Assembly: GCA_028683385.1 (NCBI GenBank)
Contig: JAQUIJ010000004.1
Span: forward strand, 89,416-153,415
Source of the DNA: Prolixibacteraceae bacterium
GTDB lineage: Bacteria > Bacteroidota > Bacteroidia > Bacteroidales > Prolixibacteraceae
Length of the DNA: 64,000 nt
Direction of reading: 5' to 3'
Each line of letters starts with the position of its first letter. Positions within the stretch are counted from its first letter, which is position 1. Below the pieces are notes generated by a model. That model saw nothing but the letters and a program-made list of their open reading frames with translations. It was not told the DNA's origin and did not search any database. Below are positions 49,701 to 56,031 of this stretch, in pieces. The position numbers were made by a program, and so were the translations under genes.

Positions 49701-52666
49701 GAAGATAACGGCTCTGGACCTTTCTTGAAGTTAACGTCGGAATCCGTACTATCTAATTCGTGATTCGATTCAGGAGTGTTTAGTCTTGAATCCTCTTCAT
49801 TGGCAGACTTGGTTCTGATCCTGTCCAGAATCCGTCCTGATCGAACGTCAGTTTCTTTCCTTCCATTGGTCTGATCCTGATATTGTCCTCCAATGCCTCC
49901 TTCGCTTCCATCAACGTTACGTTGTTCTCCTTTGCGTAGGCTTCCGCGTCCTCTCTCATTACTACGGGAATGCTCATTTTCTTGAAAATTAGATTGAACA
50001 GAAACATGAATAATATCAATAAGTTGCCCTTCCGTTAAAAGACCACCATTAAAGTTATACAATTTTGAAAGTAAAGCTCGAAGATATTTAATCGTTTCAT
50101 TCCAAATGGATTTTACTTCTGGGTTTAAATCTTCTCTGGAAACGATCTTCTCAGACAGACTAGCCAGCAATTCTTCGCCTCTAACCTGTTTGGTAGTTCC
50201 GGTATACTCTCTGTTAACCCAATCGAATAGTTCCTTAATTTCCGGCTTAATTTCGGCAATTTTTCTGAAGCTCTCATAAACCTGAACCATAAGTAAATTT
50301 CGCTCATTTGTCGGCAAAATGTTTCTCAATCCATTATGAACCCCGTTCTCATGTATCCATATTGCAACAAGGTGGTCAACTGATTTTATCTTATCGGCCA
50401 TGACGTAAACTTTGTCATTATACCATACCCCATAAAAACCAAGTGAAAATAAGCTGTGATTTCTTATCGCTGCCGGAAGTTCATCCACTGATTGAACAAG
50501 AATAACTGGTGCCGCGCTTGGCGCAATAGATTGAAGTTCATCAATCTTGGATTGCATTTCTTCAACTGTTGGAGTTTTGCTAGATATATTGAATGAAAAT
50601 TCGTTGCTTGTTATATTATTTTTCGAACTTTCTTGATTGTCATCTATAACACTAGTCTGATTATCAAATAGTTGATCTGTAATGTCGGAAACATTTCTAG
50701 GTTTAGTTTCTAAATTGTTTTCATTTTGTGCAACCGGAACTATTTTAATGCTTTTGATAACGACTCTTTTGATCGGATCGTCGTATTTTGTTTCGCCAGG
50801 TTCTTCGATCTGTGATTTCTCAGAAACGACCTTGAATTTCTTGTTATCCTTGAATTTCTTCTCGAGAATTGGCAAGGCTCTTTCAAGCGGAACTTTGTCG
50901 GTCGGAACAACTTCGTCGTATTCTTCACCTTCAATAATATCAATAGGAGTATTCCCGAACGACTGAGTAGTAATCTTTCGTCCTGTCTTAGGCTTGTTTT
51001 GTTTGGATTGTTCCCATGATGCAATTTCTTTATTTGATACTTCAATCGCTTGTTCGTTTTCATCCAACCAAAATTCACCATCATCAGTTATTGAATTTGG
51101 GTCGTTTGTTCTAGTAAGTAATCTACCCTGTGCATCGATCATCTGGTTGTTCGCAGCCATCAGTTTTTGTTGTTCGACCTGATCATATTCGCTCATCTTG
51201 CCATTTACCCAATCATCGACGCTAATTTCCTGAACTTCTCCTTCGTTGCCTACGGGTTTGTAAAACATTGGCGATCCGTCTGGATTCTTGGCAATATTGC
51301 CCTGTTCATCTTTTAAAAGAAATCCTCCGGTTGCATCTGTTTGAGCAACAAACATTGGTGTATTTTTTTCATAGCCCGGTGTAATGACATTGACGATTGT
51401 TATTTTCCCGGTTTCCGGATGAATGATATTGTCTGTAAATTGTCTGAGTTCGGCTTCTTTAGTGTTGCGTGGATTAATTGTGAACTGTGGAGCAGTGTCG
51501 GGAGATGCCGGGCCGGATGGTTGTTGCGAACCGGGCTGTTTTTCTTCCATGGCCTTTTTTGCAAGTCCAATAACTGCTCCATGTATTCCTCCCATACCAA
51601 CACCAGAAAGAAATGAATCACCAACACCTTCAGTTAAGTTTAGATTTGGTTTGTATCCTGAATATTTATCGACAAAGTTTTGAGAAATCTGTGTTCCAAC
51701 TTCTTCTAATCCTTCACCAAGCGGTGCCAACCATGGATTTTTAGTGATCATGTCAGCAAACAAAGTACTCATTGACCTTTTCACAGACTGTTGAGCGACC
51801 TCTTTGCCTTCATTCTTAATGATTCTGGCCAACGATTTTCCGACGGCACCAGAGCCAAGGTAAGTCTCAAATACTCCCTCCAACGTTCCGTTGAGTGCTG
51901 CGATTACTCTTCTTTTGTCGTAGTCCATTTCTGGCGCATTCTCATCCATTTCCTGAGCTTTTCCGGCTCCGAATATTGCTGCGCCTCCAATGATTGTTGG
52001 TGCCGTTGCGCCTCCTGAAAGCATCATTGCGATAGATGCCGGTGCGCTTTCTGCGATTCCACCAAGTAAATTCAAGACTCCACCCTCAATATCTCCATTT
52101 TCAAACGATGTGATAACGCCGTTTCCTCTTGATGGATTGGCCTGTTCTACCTTTTGTTCGTATGCCTTTGCATTATCCTTGTAAAAATTAGATATGCCTT
52201 GAAGTGGGGTATCTTTAAAATCCTGTGATGTTGGAACACTTAACCCAATTGCCCGGAATGGTGCGCCGGCTAGATCATAAACAAATGCAGGAGCATCAGA
52301 AGCCCATGAGTTTAGGTTATTCATCCCTGTCATAAAGCTATTTCCGACCGTACTTCCAATTTTTCCAACAAATCCCTGTTCTTCTTCTGGTTTTTCAGTA
52401 GGTGCATTTTTTGCAACAACTGAATCTTCCGTATAATTTTCGGGGAATTTCTGCCTTAACTCTTTTTGCATGAAAGTTAATGGCTGTTCTGCTTCAGGCT
52501 GTATTTGATAAAATGAAACCTGATCTCTGTATTCAGGGTATTTTTCAATAATCTTTTTTGCAAGAGTAAGATCATCTACATCTTTATAATCAGGGTATTT
52601 GGCTTTAACCATACTTGAAAAATCCTGAAAATTTACCGGTTTTTGTGCAATTTCCTGTTCTGTCAT
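46730..52666 (-). CDS. Giant 1978-aa polyvalent phage-type protein (LPD38-like region)
   Basis: The largest gene in the element. The N-terminus holds a motif KYPDYKDVDDLTLAKKI (about 24-40) repeated in part soon after, as in phage internal proteins. Gly/Ala-rich membrane-active-looking segments lie at about 200-240 and 350-370. IHENGVHNGL near residue 775 resembles the HE-x-GVH metallopeptidase-like motif of giant phage proteins. Residues about 1400-1660 (TSNTYRDFKTGAKTM, LARLSNPLNALRLMEG, GSFIMFFNASIQGA) resemble LPD38 of polyvalent proteins, followed by hydrophobic RYLWDLLNGDDDD. Such proteins are carried in virions and injected with DNA. Domain names are from memory. Confidence 0.8.
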   Translation of the reverse strand: MTEQEIAQKPVNFQDFSSMVKAKYPDYKDVDDLTLAKKIIEKYPEYRDQVSFYQIQPEAEQPLTFMQKELRQKFPENYTEDSVVAKNAPTEKPEEEQGFVGKIGSTVGNSFMTGMNNLNSWASDAPAFVYDLAGAPFRAIGLSVPTSQDFKDTPLQGISNFYKDNAKAYEQKVEQANPSRGNGVITSFENGDIEGGVLNLLGGIAESAPASIAMMLSGGATAPTIIGGAAIFGAGKAQEMDENAPEMDYDKRRVIAALNGTLEGVFETYLGSGAVGKSLARIIKNEGKEVAQQSVKRSMSTLFADMITKNPWLAPLGEGLEEVGTQISQNFVDKYSGYKPNLNLTEGVGDSFLSGVGMGGIHGAVIGLAKKAMEEKQPGSQQPSGPASPDTAPQFTINPRNTKEAELRQFTDNIIHPETGKITIVNVITPGYEKNTPMFVAQTDATGGFLLKDEQGNIAKNPDGSPMFYKPVGNEGEVQEISVDDWVNGKMSEYDQVEQQKLMAANNQMIDAQGRLLTRTNDPNSITDDGEFWLDENEQAIEVSNKEIASWEQSKQNKPKTGRKITTQSFGNTPIDIIEGEEYDEVVPTDKVPLERALPILEKKFKDNKKFKVVSEKSQIEEPGETKYDDPIKRVVIKSIKIVPVAQNENNLETKPRNVSDITDQLFDNQTSVIDDNQESSKNNITSNEFSFNISSKTPTVEEMQSKIDELQSIAPSAAPVILVQSVDELPAAIRNHSLFSLGFYGVWYNDKVYVMADKIKSVDHLVAIWIHENGVHNGLRNILPTNERNLLMVQVYESFRKIAEIKPEIKELFDWVNREYTGTTKQVRGEELLASLSEKIVSREDLNPEVKSIWNETIKYLRALLSKLYNFNGGLLTEGQLIDIIHVSVQSNFQENEHSRSNERGRGSLRKGEQRNVDGSEGGIGGQYQDQTNGRKETDVRSGRILDRIRTKSANEEDSRLNTPESNHELDSTDSDVNFKKGPEPLSSLLEAASVRVKQKRMPQKVRTKTDRFVSRFINGNTSIKILLEKFDLKVPDYANIFLAVNQKSSRQMGQKTHFEKKLFNPMLSSVENIMAVLEKKGLKNEEAYKKVQEYMIARHAPERNSWFRSQGKKGNNFSGMTDDQAIAIYEKFESEIPRELIDKLWTNTRECTGRIARYWVEYGKYTQDSLNTVVARNWKYYVPLRGFEPIAEEIQLDYEKSEKRSEFSGDEKTEGRESMADDPIAYIYQMATSAIMWGEKNRAKRSAYNLIKLNSNRKDLFEMSQMNYMSDKLGMVTEVVYETSGTFKDQKGNDKPDHKVFLMNTDEEGNTKKTELGFKSVLEASGYTFSSSRISNPMSEKPTYLRKQHEVDVYVDGNRFKMIFKDPAIANAINGDNYSQSINFKYLPIASITRFMSRSITSWRPSFITSNTYRDFKTGAKTMFIQRGFKDGLKFQAKYTVAARFLASNMLNDAWRNSSKTGDKLLDLMGVEPKTEEEKKWKKLYEEYNLNGGPTGQAYLMPLDEVKSKVERYIRHIKRSGSSSLARLSNPLNALRLMEGLAGYGESIARFTAYAMARERGESIIMSINEAKEITTNFDARGEYSATIGSFIMFFNASIQGAAKQYDLAKNHTFRYFAINAVSLVIQGLLSRYLWDLLNGDDDDKDYAEINKYTMYNNTVIGWKDNYVSIPLAQGYRVWNALGVAMYEHHTGRLSTEQMSFDMAEVFSQALSPVEISGVFNKEGKLSAPKVAGSLFSAIEPLMDISTNEDYRKKPIFREPFLKSQQGKFADSQMHFNITNAMIVSFTNWLYKQGGGDPELGTKTIKGKRILEKYDWNPAKIEYILKSYTGGPGQTVLDAANYMILKTVDDLDKQIKDREHKIEGFDPTSIPILQTYYHKKYTGFMYDEYREIANKAEELKFENDRRNQTNDPDRIPEISDNQSEFLIDYEMTNDEIKSLLDLKKTTTDEDENKVIDLQILGLRRGFVSKYKYFGKQ

Positions 52667-52668
52667 GG

Positions 52669-53889
52669 TTAAAATCCTCCTTTTGGTACGCCTTTTAAAT
52701 TGTGTGGATTCTCTTGAAATAATGTTGGAACTTTTTTGGTCGCATTTGCTTTAGGAGTTGGAATGTCAGAAAAATCCAATTTTGAATAATCAACTTTCGG
52801 TGCCACATGATTTTTTTCTGATTGATTATTCTGGAACAATCCAAGAGGATCGGCTTTTGTTGCTTTTGGTGCTGATTGTTGGGTATGTTGAGAAACGACA
52901 TTCTTTACCGGCTTGGTTGAAAGACCTTGTTCATTCCTGTGTTGATCAAGGTATCTTTGTTCATTTTGTTTTAAGACTTCAGGAGATGGGGGTGTTGGAT
53001 TTTCTTCCATCTCAATATCTGCCCGTACCAAATCATCGTCTTTTATGTCTGGATTAAGTGATGTAACGAATTGACCCGGAATAGGCTTGTTGTACTTATT
53101 GAGCTTAGGCGTATCGATGAACATATTTTTAAACCGGGTCTTCAATAGTTCGCTATTCTTTAATGCCCTTTCCCTTCTGAAAGAATATTCGGCAGGTGAA
53201 ATCTCGTGAGTGGCGTATTTTGTTTGAATTATCTTTGGACGATCTGCTTTGTTTGCCCGAATCATTACAGACTTCTCTATTGCCTGATTGTGTTCTTTTA
53301 GGTTATCTATCGATTGTTGTTTTTGTCTTAACCCTGCAAGAAACTTACTATTTTCAAGTGCTGTTTTAGCTTCATTATTCTTTTCAATTGCTGCTTGTCT
53401 TCGATTAGCAAAATCCTGTGCTGTTTCTTTATCTGCTCGCTGTATTCCATACTGAGCGTTTTGTCTATTGACGGAGAAGTCACGAAGATTATAATCATCG
53501 GTCTGATCTCGGTATTTATCAAGCGTATTCTGGTAGCTTTGAAATAAAGCCGGTGCCGTTGAATCGGGTTGTCTTTTACGAACATTTGCGCCCATGGCAG
53601 TTCCGGCAATGTCAGCTAATACTTTTGTTTCCTGAGCGAGTTGATTAAGCCTACCCATGCGCCTTAAACGATCTACTTTAGCCTGATCTATTTCGGGTGC
53701 CTTCTCCTTTACGTCATAGAACGATTGAAGAAGTTCTTCGTGAGTTTTTGGTTTGGGTCTGGATCTTAATTTCTCTTCTTTGGGTGTAATCGTTGAATCT
53801 GGCTGGATTAATGATTGCTCAGGATCGTATTTAGCTCCATATCCGGGGTTTTCAGGATTATCATCCTCAAAATTATAATTGAAACTCAT
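52669..53889 (-). CDS. 406-aa coiled-coil partner of the giant protein
   Basis: A charged, Gln/Asn/Lys-rich, mainly helical protein. The N-terminus is disordered; a conserved-looking block DQAKVDRLRRMGRLNQLAQE (about 78-95) precedes ADIAGTAMGANVRKRQ and a long coiled coil (about 130-230) with repeated RxxAxxGIQRADKET heptads; the C-terminus is disordered and Pro-rich. Proteins with the RRMGRLN block occur next to giant proteins in Bacteroidota phages, as I recall. Its stop is 2 bp before the giant gene, so the two form an operon and probably a complex. A virion or injection role is inferred. Confidence 0.75.
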   Translation of the reverse strand: MSFNYNFEDDNPENPGYGAKYDPEQSLIQPDSTITPKEEKLRSRPKPKTHEELLQSFYDVKEKAPEIDQAKVDRLRRMGRLNQLAQETKVLADIAGTAMGANVRKRQPDSTAPALFQSYQNTLDKYRDQTDDYNLRDFSVNRQNAQYGIQRADKETAQDFANRRQAAIEKNNEAKTALENSKFLAGLRQKQQSIDNLKEHNQAIEKSVMIRANKADRPKIIQTKYATHEISPAEYSFRRERALKNSELLKTRFKNMFIDTPKLNKYNKPIPGQFVTSLNPDIKDDDLVRADIEMEENPTPPSPEVLKQNEQRYLDQHRNEQGLSTKPVKNVVSQHTQQSAPKATKADPLGLFQNNQSEKNHVAPKVDYSKLDFSDIPTPKANATKKVPTLFQENPHNLKGVPKGGF

Positions 53890-54359
53890 AGTGTTTGATT
53901 TTACGTGTATTCAAATTTAGTATTAAAAAGCAATCCACTACAATAATAATATCTATCTAAATTGAATATCAGTAGATTGAATCTATTTACTTAAAGTATT
54001 ACTTTAAGTGTAATGAATTGAAAATCAATCTTCGAATAAGGTTTGATTCGGAAATAAAAGAAGCTGCTGTGTTCTTCCAACGGAATCTATGGGGTCGGTA
54101 AAATGGCGACACCTTAGATATTTTAATCACTTATCTGATGTCGTGAAACACGACACCCCCTAAGTTAGACTTAGGAGGTGATGAAACATTGTGAGGAGTT
54201 ATTGTTTTGGAAACCCCCACAAATGGAAATTTAAAAGGTGGAAAAATCCCACTTTATAACATCATTAGTTCAAAATATTTAAATAAATATTATGGATAAT
54301 TGATTTGAATTAGTTAAATTTAATGATTATACATTCATATCTAAAAAAAAACCTAACTA
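53890..54359. other. Regulatory gap between giant operon and lipoprotein gene
   Basis: About 470 bp without a gene. It holds the leftward promoter (53912-53944), a near-perfect palindrome ACTTAAAGTA-t-TACTTTAAGT (53989-54009), a TGTCGTG-aaa-CACGACA hairpin (54139-54155) directly followed by CCTAAGT-tag-ACTTAGG (54159-54175). The last two could be a small structured RNA or binding sites; neither is followed by a T-run. Confidence 0.55.
53912..53944 (-). promoter_or_regulatory. Promoter of the giant-protein operon
   Basis: On the minus strand ATTG (53944-53941) and TAAATTTG (53919-53912) are 21 bp apart, close to the Bacteroidota consensus. Transcription would start near 53905, 16 nt before the ATG at 53889. 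Confidence 0.6.
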
Positions 54360-55070
54360 ATGAGAACAACATCAACCATTTACATTTATTTCCTACTTAT
54401 TCTATTGACAATAGCTTTTGGTAGCTGTAAGTCAGATAGCAATGAGGATCCGCTTGCCAACAATAAAGGTGAAGCAACTGATATTGATGGCAATGTTTAT
54501 AAAACAGTTACCATTGGAACTCAGGTTTGGATGGCTGAAAACCTAAAAACTACTAAATATCGAAATGGTGATCCGATACCAAATGTAACCGGTTCAGTTA
54601 CCTGGGTTAATCTAAAGACTGGAGCATTGTGTGATTACAATAATTCTCAAAACAGTTCTGCAAAATATGGTAAACTTTATAATTGGTATACGGTAGTCGA
54701 CAGTAGAAATATTGCGCCCATAGGTTGGAGAGTTGCATCAAATTCTGACTGGGAAACTTTAATACTGCATTTAGGTGGGGAAAATATGACTGGTGGAAAA
54801 TTAAAGGAAACAGGTGTTTTAAACTGGGTAAGTCCTAATTTTGGTGCTACAAATTCCAGTGGTTTTACTGCTTTGCCTTCAGGTGGAAGAGGCGATCATG
54901 GTGATTACTTTGGAATTGGAGAAGTTGGCAATTGGTGGACAACTGATAATCCAACAACCCTGTCTGACGATATGGCTTGTACTACCTACATTTATTCAAA
55001 TGAGGAAAGTTTGGGTAGAACTTTTACTAATAGATATGTAGGGTTTTCTGTTAGATGTATAAAAGAATAA
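54360..55070 (+). CDS. FISUMP-domain lipoprotein
   Basis: A 236-residue lipoprotein: lipobox FGSC near residue 22 followed by a short acidic linker. Residues about 38-234 form the Fibrobacter succinogenes major paralogous (FISUMP) domain, with TIGTQVWMAENLKTTKY, PIGWRVASNSDWETL, TGFTALPSGGR-like (here SGFTALPSGGR) and the C-terminal GFSVRCIKE signature. FISUMP proteins are surface-exposed and numerous in Bacteroidota; their role is largely unknown. In the element it is probably cargo that alters the host surface, possibly receptor masking; that is inference. Confidence 0.9.
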   Translation: MRTTSTIYIYFLLILLTIAFGSCKSDSNEDPLANNKGEATDIDGNVYKTVTIGTQVWMAENLKTTKYRNGDPIPNVTGSVTWVNLKTGALCDYNNSQNSSAKYGKLYNWYTVVDSRNIAPIGWRVASNSDWETLILHLGGENMTGGKLKETGVLNWVSPNFGATNSSGFTALPSGGRGDHGDYFGIGEVGNWWTTDNPTTLSDDMACTTYIYSNEESLGRTFTNRYVGFSVRCIKE

Positions 55071-55088
55071 AATAGTGGAGGAAATAAA

Positions 55089-55478
55089 ATGAAGATCGTG
55101 GCCTATCTGCTAGCTTTTGTTCTGACTTTTTCCGTGGGTGCATTAATTGCCGGTCTGATAACCTTTATACCGACGATGATTCATGCTTATATCTATAAAA
55201 AAGTAAATGGTTTTTGGGAATCATTTATGTCTGGAGGATTAGAGTGCTTTGTTTTAATTCTATTGTCTATGTGGATATTCAGTTGGTTTAATTTTCATCT
55301 GCCTTTATTGTATGTAATCATAATTTCCATTGCCTTTTTATCGAACAATTATCATCGATTGCAAACAAGATCAAACTATAATTCCGAGCTTGGATATTTG
55401 GTTGCTCAATCGTTTGGATTTTTAGGTGTTTATCTAAGCTTTATACTAAATGAAGCGATACCGTTCAATTTCTTATAA
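55089..55478 (+). CDS. Unknown inner-membrane protein
   Basis: A 129-residue protein with four likely membrane helices (about 2-28, 45-65, 73-92 and 105-125). No family recognised. It lies 19 bp after the FISUMP gene and overlaps the next frame, so the three look like one small operon at the right end of the element. Superinfection-exclusion proteins often look like this, but nothing specific supports that. Confidence 0.7.
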   Translation: MKIVAYLLAFVLTFSVGALIAGLITFIPTMIHAYIYKKVNGFWESFMSGGLECFVLILLSMWIFSWFNFHLPLLYVIIISIAFLSNNYHRLQTRSNYNSELGYLVAQSFGFLGVYLSFILNEAIPFNFL

Positions 55479-55755
55479 GCAAGACATGCGCGATTTTGAT
55501 ATACTACAAATTCAGAAGGATAGAATAAAAAAGCAAAAAAGAGATTTAGCTATTAAAAAAATCATTTCTTGTTTGCCAAGAATCAATAAACCAACATCCA
55601 CGTTTTGGATTTGCTTCTCAATTCTTATTGCTTCAATTCTTATTGCCGGAGCCATTTACATATCTGGAAGAGATAATGGGAGGTATGAATATCAACATGG
55701 TTTAGTCATTGACAAAAAAACAGGTATCGCAAAGAGAATTAGTATTGTGGATTAG
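55450..55755 (+). CDS. Small single-pass membrane protein
   Basis: A 101-residue protein with a basic N-terminus (KDRIKKQKRDLAIKK), one membrane helix (about residues 52-71, FWICFSILIASILIAGAIY) and a short C-terminal tail. Two starts are possible: ATG 55450, overlapping the previous gene, or ATG 55486, giving 89 residues. I cannot choose between them. Function unknown. Confidence 0.65.
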   Translation: MKRYRSISYKQDMRDFDILQIQKDRIKKQKRDLAIKKIISCLPRINKPTSTFWICFSILIASILIAGAIYISGRDNGRYEYQHGLVIDKKTGIAKRISIVD

Positions 55756-55849
55756 AGCTAATCAAAATTATCATGAGACAATCCCTGCATTTTTTATTCT
55801 TATCCAGTGGGTTTGAAAATAGAAAAAGTGTAGGTATCTATGTCGTAAA

Positions 55850-55867
55850 CGTCGGGAATCCGTCGGG
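55850..55867. repeat. Candidate right arm-type integrase site
   Basis: cgtcgggaatccgtcggg matches the left site at 35368-35385 in 17 of 18 positions and has the same orientation. It lies 54 bp inside the right att copy. Confidence 0.6.
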
Positions 55868-55874
55868 ATATAAT

Positions 55875-55908
55875 AAAAAAAAGAGTTACAAAATTAATCG
55901 TAACCCTT
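55875..55908 (-). terminator. Element-borne terminator for tRNA-Pro
   Basis: On the minus strand AAGGGTTAC ... GTAACTCTT forms a 9-bp stem (one G-T pair) followed by a T-run at 55880-55875. It stands where transcription from tRNA-Pro would need to end now that the original terminator lies 20 kb away. Confidence 0.75.
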
Positions 55909-55921
55909 TGATATTCAATTA

Positions 55922-55964
55922 GTCGGGGTGACAAGATTTGAACTTGCGACCCCCCGCCCCCCAG
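55922..55964. repeat. attR: 43-bp direct repeat within tRNA-Pro
   Basis: Identical to 35216-35258. It forms the 3' part of the intact tRNA-Pro gene, so integration leaves the tRNA functional. Confidence 0.95.
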
Positions 55965-55996
55965 ACGGATACGCTACCAGGCTGCGCTACACCCCG
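55923..55996 (-). tRNA. tRNA-Pro (anticodon GGG)
   Basis: The minus strand reads CGGGGTGTAGCGCAGCCTGG at its 5' end and CACCCCG plus discriminator A at its 3' end, making a perfect 7-bp acceptor stem. The D loop AGCCTGGTAGCG is typical of tRNA-Pro. The anticodon arm TCCGT/GCGGG encloses the loop CTGGGGG with anticodon GGG. The T arm has GTTCAAATC. CCA is not encoded. It is the integration site of the mobile element. Confidence 0.93.
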
Positions 55997-56031
55997 AACT
56001 TTATGGTTGCAAAAATAGCCATCTTCTTTTC

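Larger units (their letters stand above)
35216..55964. mobile_element. 20.7-kb tRNA-Pro-integrated phage-like/satellite-like element
   Basis: Limits are defined by a 43-bp perfect direct repeat (35216-35258 and 55922-55964) equal to the 3' part of a tRNA-Pro gene. A tyrosine integrase lies 140 bp inside the left copy. Base composition is visibly more AT-rich than the hydrolase block. Contents: integrase, unknown 303-aa gene, replication operon with DnaB helicase, paralogous small genes, repressor/early-gene switch, antirepressor remnant, giant 1978-aa protein with its 406-aa partner, FISUMP lipoprotein and membrane proteins. No terminase, portal, capsid, tail, relaxase or type IV secretion gene is recognisable. 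It is best read as a degraded prophage or a satellite that relies on a helper. Confidence 0.92.

Noticed and set aside
35216-55964. Integrative conjugative element
   Set aside because: No relaxase, coupling protein, Tra or type IV secretion genes were found in any frame.
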